Source of the DNA: Streptomyces sp. 135 | GTDB taxonomy: Bacteria; Actinomycetota; Actinomycetes; Streptomycetales; Streptomycetaceae | Assembly (NCBI RefSeq): GCF_020026305.1 | Contig: NZ_CP075691.1 | Coordinates: 3,341,001-3,405,000 of the forward strand | Direction of reading: 5' to 3' | Length of the DNA stretch: 64,000 nt | Part shown: piece after piece, positions 1 through 7,552 of the stretch | How the letters are laid out: each line of letters starts with the position of its first letter | How positions within the stretch are numbered: position 1 is the stretch's first letter | Notes under the pieces: generated by a model | Told to the model about the DNA's origin: nothing | Database searches by the model: none | Seen by the model: only the letters and a program-made list of their open reading frames with translations | Position numbers and translations under genes: made by a program

Positions 1-1
1 C

Positions 2-196
2 ATCTCGTACGACTTCGTGGACATCGGCGACCGCGCCGACCACGCGCGGCTCGGGCGGCTGCTGCAGAACCGCGACAGGACGGCGTTCTGCATCGGGGAG
101 TCGCCCGACAGCGGCATGGCGGACGAGGAGATGGCGCTGGCCATCAGGTCGTTCCTGACGGCGTACTTCCCGGTGCGTTCGCCCTATGAGCTGTGA
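2..196 (+). CDS. Stealth-family sugar-phosphate transferase, C-terminal fragment
   Basis: This is the last 64 codons of a gene that begins before the window; the open frame starts at base 2 and ends at TGA 194-196. The peptide ends in FLTAYFPVRSPYEL and contains TAFCIGES. These resemble conserved region 4 of Stealth proteins, which usually close with a YFP-x-PSPFE-like tail. Stealth proteins transfer hexose-1-phosphate units during assembly of capsules and wall glycopolymers. That fits the teichoic acid genes that follow. Its last 13 bases overlap tail-to-tail with the opposing gene at 184-2283. The assignment rests on a short tail only, so the catalytic regions could not be checked. Confidence 0.7.
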   Translation: MSYDFVDIGDRADHARLGRLLQNRDRTAFCIGESPDSGMADEEMALAIRSFLTAYFPVRSPYEL

Positions 197-2283
197 GCGG
201 CGGGCAGGAAGAGCCGCCGTACGACGCGTTCGGCGGCCTTCCCGTCGTCGTAGGGGCAGAAGCGGGACCGGAACGCCGACCGCAGCTTCGCCGCCTGTGG
301 GGAGTCCCAGGCGCCGCCCCGGAACAGCTCCGCCAGTTCGTCCTCGGTGGTGGCCACCGCCCCTGGCGTCTCGCCCGGCTGCCCGGAGAGCAGGTCGAAG
401 TAGGTGCCGCGGGCGAGGCGGTAGGCCTGCCAGTCGGGGGCGTACGTCACGATCGGGCGGTCCAGGCAGGCGTAGTCGAACATCAGGGACGAATAGTCGG
501 TGACGAGCGCGTCGGCGGCGAGGCAGAGGTCTTCCACGCGCGCGTGGCCGGTGGCGTCGACGATCCGCGGGTGGGCGTCGAGCCCGGCGTCGGCGCCGTA
601 GAAGTAGTGGGCGCGCACGAGGACGACGTAGGCGGGGCCGAGCCGGTCGGCGAAGCGCCTGAGGTCCAGGTGGGGCAGGAAGCCCTTCTGGTAGTCGCGG
701 TGGGTGGGCGCGTACAGCAGCACGGTCTGACCGTCCTCGACGCCCAGCTCCGCGCGGATGCGGGCGATCTCCTCGCCGCCCGTCGTGAAGTACACGTCGT
801 TGCGCGGATAGCCCGCCTCCAGGGCCTCGTACGCGGGAGAGGGGTAGACGCGTTCCCAGATCTCCGTGGAGTGCGGGTTGGCGGAGAGGCTGAAGTCCCA
901 CTGGTCGGTGTGGTCGAGGACCTTCTGGAAGCTGATGCCGTGCGTGCCGGCCGGGTAGCGGCGCTGGTCCAGGCCCATCTTCTTCAGCGGGGTGCCGTGG
1001 TGGGTCTGGAGGTAGACCTGCCCGGGGCGCTTGGTGAAGCCGCCGGGGAAGCTGGAGTTGTTGATGAGGTACGTCGCTCTGGCCATCGCCTCCCAGTAGC
1101 GCCGGGAGCCTTCGACGACGTACTCGATCCCGGCGGGCACCTTGTCCCTGTGGCGTCCGGAGACCACCCACACGCCCCGGATGTGCGGCGCGAGTTCGCG
1201 GGCCTTGGCGTGGATCGCGGCCGGGTTGCAGGAGACCGCGCGGTTCCAGTAGGCGCCGTAGACCGCGAGGTGCGGGTCCAGGGCGCGGTGCAGGTCGGCG
1301 CGGTAGGCGGCGCGCATGGCACGGGCACGCAGCTTCTTCTTCTGCCGCTTCAGGTGCCGGGTGAGGCGCAGGCGCCGCGACTCGGCCTTGCGCAGACTTT
1401 CATAGGCCGCGTAGGAGGCGGTGGCGAGGGCCTTCTCGCCGGGGCCGCGGGGCTCGGTGCCCTCGGGCGCGTACGTGCGGTGGACGCGGGCCGCCTCGCG
1501 GAAGAAGTCGCGCCGGTCGCCCGTGCGGATCCGGCCGGGGTCGTCGAGGACGGCGAGGAGGTGCGCGGCGGCGTGCGGAAGGAGCCGGGCGCGGTCGGCG
1601 GGCCCGGCGGCGGCGAGCAGCTCCCCGTACCGCCCGATGACGGCGAAGTGGTGGCGGCCCGGCGTCTTGGAGAAGCTGCCGCCGCGCCGCTCCCGCCAGC
1701 GCACGCAGGTCCGGTCGCAGGTGGCGAGGCGCTCGCCCGCGCGCAGGGTCGCGGTGTGGACGGGCACCACGTCCTCGTACGCGCCGTCGGAGAAGGCGAG
1801 CCGCTGCGCGCACCAGAAGTCGCGGCGGAAGAGGCGGTTCCAGGCGGCCGGGGCGGCGCCCAGCGGATCGCCCGTGAGGAGGGTGCCGCCGGGGCGGACG
1901 GTATCCCACCAGTCGACGCGGTCGTGCGCGAAGAGCAGGACGTCCGGATCGCCGTGGGCCGTCAGGGCCGCGTCGAGGGCTTCGAGGGCGCCCGGCAGCA
2001 GCAGGTCGTCGCCGTCGAGGAAGAGGAGGTGGCCGCCGGTGGCGCGGTCGGCGCCGATGTTGCGCGCGGGGCCGGTGCCCGCCCGGACGGGGAGGCGGAT
2101 CAGGCGCACGCGCGGGTCGCGCTCCGCGTATTCGGCGGCGATCGCGGCGCAGGCGTCGGGCGAAGCGTCGTCGACGACGGTCAGCTCGAGGTCGCCGAAG
2201 GACTGGGTGAGCACTGAGTCCAGGCATTCCCGCAGGTAGCCCTGGACGCGGTGGGCGGGGACGACAACCGAGAAGCGCGACAT
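184..2283 (-). CDS. Bifunctional GT-A glycosyltransferase / CDP-glycerol glycerophosphotransferase (B1)
   Basis: This 699-residue cytosolic or membrane-associated protein has two halves. Residues 1 to about 215 are a GT2 (GT-A) domain with VVDDASPD, GPARN, the metal-binding FLDGDD and a YED motif, all intact. A basic linker near residues 300-330 (RHLKRQKKKLRAR) leads to a TagF-like polymerase half (about 335-690). That half has NNSSFP, THHGTPLK with the key His at 429, YAPTHRD, VLVRAH and VTDYSSLMFDYA. TagF-type enzymes transfer glycerol phosphate from CDP-glycerol onto a lipid-linked acceptor. The likely role is to add both sugar and polyol phosphate during wall teichoic acid synthesis. It is divergent from the A1 gene at 2433. 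Its closest relative in the window is B2 (16839-19100). The acceptor and sugar cannot be read from sequence. Confidence 0.88.
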   Translation of the reverse strand: MSRFSVVVPAHRVQGYLRECLDSVLTQSFGDLELTVVDDASPDACAAIAAEYAERDPRVRLIRLPVRAGTGPARNIGADRATGGHLLFLDGDDLLLPGALEALDAALTAHGDPDVLLFAHDRVDWWDTVRPGGTLLTGDPLGAAPAAWNRLFRRDFWCAQRLAFSDGAYEDVVPVHTATLRAGERLATCDRTCVRWRERRGGSFSKTPGRHHFAVIGRYGELLAAAGPADRARLLPHAAAHLLAVLDDPGRIRTGDRRDFFREAARVHRTYAPEGTEPRGPGEKALATASYAAYESLRKAESRRLRLTRHLKRQKKKLRARAMRAAYRADLHRALDPHLAVYGAYWNRAVSCNPAAIHAKARELAPHIRGVWVVSGRHRDKVPAGIEYVVEGSRRYWEAMARATYLINNSSFPGGFTKRPGQVYLQTHHGTPLKKMGLDQRRYPAGTHGISFQKVLDHTDQWDFSLSANPHSTEIWERVYPSPAYEALEAGYPRNDVYFTTGGEEIARIRAELGVEDGQTVLLYAPTHRDYQKGFLPHLDLRRFADRLGPAYVVLVRAHYFYGADAGLDAHPRIVDATGHARVEDLCLAADALVTDYSSLMFDYACLDRPIVTYAPDWQAYRLARGTYFDLLSGQPGETPGAVATTEDELAELFRGGAWDSPQAAKLRSAFRSRFCPYDDGKAAERVVRRLFLPAAHSS

Positions 2284-2432
2284 AGCAACCGACGGTAGTC
2301 AGCCGGACACCGCCTGTCGAAGACCTCACCTCACTCATTGGGGTGACACACGCCAGAGAAACTGACCGGCACCGACCGCGAACGGGCAAAGGGGGCTAAA
2401 TATGCCCGTACTCCCATGAAAGGCCGGTCGCC

Positions 2433-5400
2433 GTGCAGCCCCGTCTCAGCGTCGTCGTGCCCATCTACAACGTCGAGGAGTTTCTGGAGGAGTGCCTGGA
2501 ATCGATCGCCCGGCAGACCGTCAACGGCGTGGCCGGACCGGGACGGCATGACGGTCCGGACGGGCCGGACGGCCCCCGTGGTCTGGAGTGCGTCATGGTC
2601 GACGACGGCTCGACCGACGGCAGCCCGCTCATCGCCCGTGAGTTCGCCGCCCGCGACCCGCGGTTCGTCTACGTCCGCCAGCGCAACGCCGGGCTGAGCG
2701 CCGCCCGCAACACGGGTGTGCGCAAGGCGTCGCCCACCGCCGAGTTCCTGACCTTCGTCGACAGCGACGACGTCGTGCCGCACGACGCGTACGAGCGGAT
2801 GATCGCGAGCCTGGACGAGACCGGCTCCGACTTCGCGACCGGCAACGTCTGGCGGCTGACCGAGCGCGGCCGCTCGCAGGCCTGGCAGTACAAGTGGCTG
2901 ACCGAGCCGCGCACCCGTACGCACATCTCGCGCGACCTGGACCTGCTCTCCGACCGCGTGGCCTGGAACAAGGTGTTCCGCCGCTCCTTCTGGGACCGGC
3001 ACCGCTTCGCCTTCCCCGAGGGCAAGCTCTACGAGGACACGCCCGTGATGATCCCCGCGCACTTCCTCGCCCACTCCGTGGACGTGCTCAGCGACCACGT
3101 CTACTACTGGCGGATCCGCGAGGGCTCCATCACCCGGCGGCGCACCGACGTCAAGGGTGTGCGGGACCGGATCGCGGCCTGCGCGCACGTCAGCGGCTTC
3201 CTCGCCCGGCACGCGCCGGAGATGAAGAAGACGTACGACGCCTCCTGTCTGCGCGACGACTTCGTGTACTTCCTGGAGGGGCTGCCGATGGGCGGCCCCG
3301 AGTACCGCACGGCCTTCATGACGGACGCCGCCGCCTTCCTGCGCCGCGCCGACCCCGCCGTCATCACCGGACTCCCCGTCGACCTGCGCGTCAAGTGGCA
3401 CCTCGTCCGTGAGGCGCGCACCGCCGAACTCATCGATCTGCTCGCCTTCGAGCGGGCCAACGGCACCGCCTTCCACGTGCGCGGCGCTCTGCGCCGCCGG
3501 GCCGCCTACCCGGGCATCGGCCGCGTCCCGGAGAAGCTGACGCGCGTCGGGCGGGGCGAACTGCCCGTCGTGGCGCGGGCCGGCGAGGCCCGGTGGGGCG
3601 ACGACGGGAAACTGCGGATCAGCGGATACGCGTACGTGCGCAATCTGGAGGCGACCCGCCCCGGGCACTCCGTCAAGGCGGGCCTTCTGCGGTCGACCCG
3701 GAGCAAGGGGCGGCTGCGCCGCGTGCCGACGCGGACGGTCGCCGCCCCGCAGGCCACCGAGCAGTCACGGCAGCGCCTGCACTGCTACGACCTGGCCGGC
3801 TTCGAGATGACCGTCGACCCGGAGCAGTTGCGGACGGGCGGGGCGTGGCGGCCCGGGAACTGGCTGCTCGGCGTGGTCGTCGCGGGTCACGGCACGGTGC
3901 GGCGCGCGGCCGTGCGGGCCGCCGAGGGGGCGTCCGCGCAGTCCCTGGTGCGCGAGCTGGGCGACGGGCTGCGCCTGGTCCTCGGCCACAGCAAGGGGCG
4001 CCTGGTCCTGCGGGTCCAGGAGTACGCGGCGCGCGTCGAGGCCCACCGGCGCGACGGGGGCGACGTGGTGCTGAGCGGCGGCCTGCCCGGCCGGGTGCGC
4101 CCCCGGGCCCTGCGCCTCACCCACAAGCACTCCGGGACCGACGTCGACTACCCGGTGGCGCTCGCCGACGACCGCTTCGAGGTCCGCGTGCGGCTCGCGG
4201 ACCTGACGGGAGTGGCGCCCACCCCGCACCTCGCGCCGAAGGAGGTCGAGCCGCCGCACGGCGACCGCTGGCAGGCCAACCTCGTCCTGCCCGACGGCAC
4301 GCTGAAGTCGCTGGCCGCCGCTCTCGCCCTGGCGCCGGGGCGGTACGCGTCGGACGACGGCCGCGAGCTGTGCGCCACGGCCAACGACCGGGGCGAGCTG
4401 GTCGTCGAGGTGACGCGGCAGCCGGTCGCCGACCGCGTGGCGTGGGGCGCGGACGGCACGCTGACCGTCGAGATGCTCGCCTCCGAGGCCGCCTGGCCCG
4501 AGGCCGAACTGGTCCTGCGGCACAGCGGCCGCGACGAGGAGCTGACGGTCCCCGCCGAACGCGTCGCGGACGACCGGCTGCGCGCGGTGGTCGCGCCGGG
4601 CGGCGGGGCGCTGCGCGAGGGGCGGTGGTACGCGTTCCTGCGGGACACCGGGAGCGCCCCCGGGCAGGCCGGGCAGGCCGGGCAGGCCGAGATCGGCATG
4701 CCGGTGCGGCTGCTCGCCTCCGTGGCGGCCGGGCTGCCGCTCCACCGGGGCGTCGAGGGGCGGGAGTTCACCGTCGACCGGCGGTTCGGCGACCGGCTCC
4801 TCGTCGAGGCGGGCTCCGTGCTCGCGCGCACCGAACGCGGCGCCTACCGCCAGCACCGGCTGCGCACCACCCACTACCCGCGCCACCGCGGGCAGCCGCT
4901 CACCGACGCCGTGCTGTACCTCGACGGGGACTCGCCGCGCGCCGTCCACGAGGAGCTGGTGCGGCGCGGCGCCGACGTCGAGCACCTGTGGGTCACGCAC
5001 GACCAGCAGACCCGCGTGCCCGCCGGGGCGAAGGGCGTGGAGGAGCACAGCGCCGCCTGGTACGAGGCGCTGGCCCGCTGCCGTCGCATCGTCACCGCGG
5101 GCCACCTGCCCGACTTCTTCGAGCGCCGCGAGGGCCAGACCGTCGTACAGACCTGGAACGGCGCCCCGCTCAAGCGCATCGGCACCGACCTCACCGACTC
5201 CCTCTACGCCGACCACGGACATCTCGACGCCCTGCCGCGCCTGTCCCGCCAGTGGGACGTCCTGGTCTCGCCGAATCGCTTCTCCACCCCGCACCTGGGC
5301 CGCGCCCTCGCCTACGACGGCGAGGTCCTGGAGGCGGGCTCGCCCCGCAACGACGTGCTGTTCGGCGACGACCGCCAGAAGGTCGCCGAGCGGGTGCGCC

Positions 5401-5960
5401 ACGAGCTGGGCGTCACGCCGGACAAGCGGGTCGTGCTGTACGCGCCGACCTACCGGGACCATCTCGCGTACGCCCCCGGCCGGTTCCGCTACGAGCCGGC
5501 GCTCGACTTCCGCGCCGCCGAGTCGGTGCTCGGCGACGACCACGTCCTGCTGGTGCGCAAGCACCCGTTGACGGCGGGCCGGCTTCCGGGCGCCCGCGCG
5601 CCGTTCGTGCGGGACGTGTCGGCCCATCCCCGGGCCGCCGAACTCCTGCTCATCGCCGACGTGCTGGTGACGGACTACTCCTCGCTGATGTTCGACTTCG
5701 CGCACACCGGGCGCCCGATGCTCTTCCACGCCTACGACCTGGAGCACTACCGCGACACCGTGCGCGGCTTCTACCTCGACTTCGAGACGAGCGCGCCGGG
5801 GCCGCTGCTCGCCTCCACCGATGAGGTCGTCGAGGCGCTGCGCGACCTGGACGCCATCGCGGCCCGGCACACGGACGCGTACACGGCCTTCCGTGAGGCG
5901 TACTGCGACCTGGACGACGGCCGGGCCGCGGCCCGCGTCGCGGAGAGGCTGATGCGGTGA
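2433..5960 (+). CDS. GT-A glycosyltransferase fused to a TagF-like domain that lacks the HGT histidine (A1)
   Basis: This 1175-residue protein starts at GTG 2433 (VQPRLSVVVP, the same N-terminus as A2). Residues 1-230 form a GT2 domain with intact DDGSTDGS (about 56-63), FVDSDD (about 108-113) and a YED motif. Residues about 350-800 are a long beta-rich middle region similar to A2. Residues about 830-1170 are TagF-like, with LYAPTYRD, VRKH and VTDYSSLMFDFA. The normally invariant WHGTPLK reads WNGAPLK here (Asn909, Ala911), and the upstream N-x-x-FP motif is also changed (TAGHLPDF). The sugar transferase half therefore looks active, while the glycerophosphotransferase half is probably inactive or altered. 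The GT-A domain also carries a Gly/Pro/Asp-rich insert just before DDGSTDGS. The next gene overlaps it by 4 bp (GTGA). Confidence 0.88.
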   Translation: MQPRLSVVVPIYNVEEFLEECLESIARQTVNGVAGPGRHDGPDGPDGPRGLECVMVDDGSTDGSPLIAREFAARDPRFVYVRQRNAGLSAARNTGVRKASPTAEFLTFVDSDDVVPHDAYERMIASLDETGSDFATGNVWRLTERGRSQAWQYKWLTEPRTRTHISRDLDLLSDRVAWNKVFRRSFWDRHRFAFPEGKLYEDTPVMIPAHFLAHSVDVLSDHVYYWRIREGSITRRRTDVKGVRDRIAACAHVSGFLARHAPEMKKTYDASCLRDDFVYFLEGLPMGGPEYRTAFMTDAAAFLRRADPAVITGLPVDLRVKWHLVREARTAELIDLLAFERANGTAFHVRGALRRRAAYPGIGRVPEKLTRVGRGELPVVARAGEARWGDDGKLRISGYAYVRNLEATRPGHSVKAGLLRSTRSKGRLRRVPTRTVAAPQATEQSRQRLHCYDLAGFEMTVDPEQLRTGGAWRPGNWLLGVVVAGHGTVRRAAVRAAEGASAQSLVRELGDGLRLVLGHSKGRLVLRVQEYAARVEAHRRDGGDVVLSGGLPGRVRPRALRLTHKHSGTDVDYPVALADDRFEVRVRLADLTGVAPTPHLAPKEVEPPHGDRWQANLVLPDGTLKSLAAALALAPGRYASDDGRELCATANDRGELVVEVTRQPVADRVAWGADGTLTVEMLASEAAWPEAELVLRHSGRDEELTVPAERVADDRLRAVVAPGGGALREGRWYAFLRDTGSAPGQAGQAGQAEIGMPVRLLASVAAGLPLHRGVEGREFTVDRRFGDRLLVEAGSVLARTERGAYRQHRLRTTHYPRHRGQPLTDAVLYLDGDSPRAVHEELVRRGADVEHLWVTHDQQTRVPAGAKGVEEHSAAWYEALARCRRIVTAGHLPDFFERREGQTVVQTWNGAPLKRIGTDLTDSLYADHGHLDALPRLSRQWDVLVSPNRFSTPHLGRALAYDGEVLEAGSPRNDVLFGDDRQKVAERVRHELGVTPDKRVVLYAPTYRDHLAYAPGRFRYEPALDFRAAESVLGDDHVLLVRKHPLTAGRLPGARAPFVRDVSAHPRAAELLLIADVLVTDYSSLMFDFAHTGRPMLFHAYDLEHYRDTVRGFYLDFETSAPGPLLASTDEVVEALRDLDAIAARHTDAYTAFREAYCDLDDGRAAARVAERLMR
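4662..4688 (+). repeat. Three exact 9-bp tandem repeats inside A1
   Basis: The unit gggcaggcc occurs three times head to tail and encodes GQA-GQA-GQA in the middle region of A1. It is in frame, so copy-number change would only lengthen or shorten a loop. Confidence 0.9.
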
Positions 5961-7522
5961 GCGGCACGCTCCTCGTGCGCAGGACCGTCCACGGCGCGAC
6001 GGCTTTGGGGGGCGGCCCCCGGTGGCGCCCCTCCCCCTACGCGGTGTTCGGCGGACTGTTCTGGCTGGTGATGTCGCTGGCGTTCTGGCGGGTGCCGATG
6101 TGCTGCGACTTCGGGCAGCACGCGGCGGTCGTGGAGCGCCTCAAGGACGACCTCCTGCACCCCGCGCACCCGATGGCCGACCTGCCGGGCGACGGCAGCG
6201 CGTACTACTCGCCGTACGCGGTCGCCCAGGGCCTGTTCGCCAAGGCGACCGACCTGGCGGGCTGGCAGGTCGTCAAGATCTCGGGCCCGCTCAACCTCAT
6301 CGTCCTGCTCACCGGCATCGGCCGGTTCGTGCGGCTCCTGACGCCCCGCCCATGGGCCCCCGTCCTCGCGCTGTTCGCGATGGTGCTGCTCTGGGGCACG
6401 CGCATGGCGTGGTGGAGCGGCTATCTGGGCCTGATGTCGATGACGGGGAACCTCGGCTACCCGTCGACGTTCGCGATCGGCCTGGCGTTCTGGGCGTGGG
6501 CGTGGGCCGGTTCGCTGGCACGGGGCCCGCGCAGAAGGGGCCTTGGGGCGTACGTCGGTCTGGGCGCCCTGTGCGGGACCGTCCTGCTCATCCATCCGAT
6601 CTCGTCGGTGGCGGCGGTGATCGGCGTGGTCGCGTTCGCGGCGTCCGGCCGGAAGGTGTGGATGTGGGCGGCGACCGGCGCGACCGCGGCCCTGATCGCG
6701 TCGCTCTGGCCGTACTACAGCGTCTTCTCCCTGGTCGGCGACGGCAGCGTCGACTGGATCCACCGCCAGCTCTACACCGAGATGCCCCAGCGCTTCTGGC
6801 TGGCGCTGCTCGGTCTGCCCGCCCTGTGGCTGCGCTTCCGCAGGGACCGCGCGGACCCGCTGGTGCTGATGTTCGCCCTGGAGTGCGCGGTCGTCGCGTA
6901 CGGCTGGGTCAGCGGCCACTACACCTACGGCCGCATCCTTGGACTGACGCTGGTGCCCCTGCAGTTCGCCCTGGCCATCGAGCTTGCGGCGCCGCGGCCC
7001 TGGGGGTGGCGGCGGGGCGCGCTCGCGGGGGCGGCGGCGCTCGGGGCCTGCGTGGGGTTCTTCCAGATCCAGGCGGGGGCGGTGGTGCCGCGGGCGCTGG
7101 ATCCCATCGGGTTCGACCAGCCGCCGCGCTGGCCGGACTACGGCTGGGCGGTCGGCCACATGCGGCGCGGCGACGTCGTGCTGACCGACGGCTACCGCCC
7201 CACCCGGTCCGTGCCCGCGTACGGCGCCAACCTCGTCGCCCCGGCCTGGCCGGACGCCTCGCTGGACGAGGACGTCCGGGGCCGCCGTCTGGCCGCCGTG
7301 CGCGCGTACCTCTCCCCCGACTCGACACGCGAGGAGCGCGCGGCGATCGTGCGCCGCTACGAGGTGCGGTGGCTGCTGCTCTCCCCCGGCCAGAAGGTGC
7401 CGCACGAGGCGGTGGTCGTCGACTGGAGCCGGCACACCGGCGAGGTGCTGGCGCGGGTCGGCGGTCCGAAGCACCCGAACCGGGACGGTGCGGCACCCCG
7501 GAATACCCCCCTAATCGGATAA
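5957..7522 (+). CDS. Polytopic GT-C-like membrane glycosyltransferase of the teichoic acid cluster
   Basis: This 521-residue integral membrane protein has about ten to twelve hydrophobic segments, the first at residues 27-48. The first outside loop carries DFGQHAAVVERLKDD followed by LHPAHP. The paralogue at 24131-25633 has DLGIHAATIERLRND and LHPGNP at the same place. Both also share YYSP, GYPSTFA or SYPSTFA, LWPYYS and SGHYTYGR or TGHYSWGR. A conserved acidic residue in the first external loop is typical of GT-C enzymes, which use polyprenyl-phosphate sugars outside the membrane. The gene starts at GTG 5957, overlapping the stop of A1 by 4 bp, so the two are translationally coupled. Likely job: decorating the exported wall polymer. 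The family has no assigned substrate, so this is inference. Confidence 0.75.
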   Translation: MSGTLLVRRTVHGATALGGGPRWRPSPYAVFGGLFWLVMSLAFWRVPMCCDFGQHAAVVERLKDDLLHPAHPMADLPGDGSAYYSPYAVAQGLFAKATDLAGWQVVKISGPLNLIVLLTGIGRFVRLLTPRPWAPVLALFAMVLLWGTRMAWWSGYLGLMSMTGNLGYPSTFAIGLAFWAWAWAGSLARGPRRRGLGAYVGLGALCGTVLLIHPISSVAAVIGVVAFAASGRKVWMWAATGATAALIASLWPYYSVFSLVGDGSVDWIHRQLYTEMPQRFWLALLGLPALWLRFRRDRADPLVLMFALECAVVAYGWVSGHYTYGRILGLTLVPLQFALAIELAAPRPWGWRRGALAGAAALGACVGFFQIQAGAVVPRALDPIGFDQPPRWPDYGWAVGHMRRGDVVLTDGYRPTRSVPAYGANLVAPAWPDASLDEDVRGRRLAAVRAYLSPDSTREERAAIVRRYEVRWLLLSPGQKVPHEAVVVDWSRHTGEVLARVGGPKHPNRDGAAPRNTPLIG

Positions 7523-7536
7523 TTACGAGAAACCAC

Positions 7537-7552
7537 TAATATTTCCCCCGTG
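7537..7552 (+). promoter_or_regulatory. Probable -10 box for a leaderless transcript
   Basis: TAATAT (7537-7542) sits in an AT-rich island and its last base is 7 nt from the GTG start at 7550. No Shine-Dalgarno sequence precedes that GTG. The spacing would place the transcription start at or next to the start codon, as in leaderless actinomycete mRNAs. No good -35 box is visible. Confidence 0.5.

Noticed and set aside
193..2217. 674-residue open frame antisense to B1
   Set aside because: No domain; covers a clear GT-A/TagF gene.
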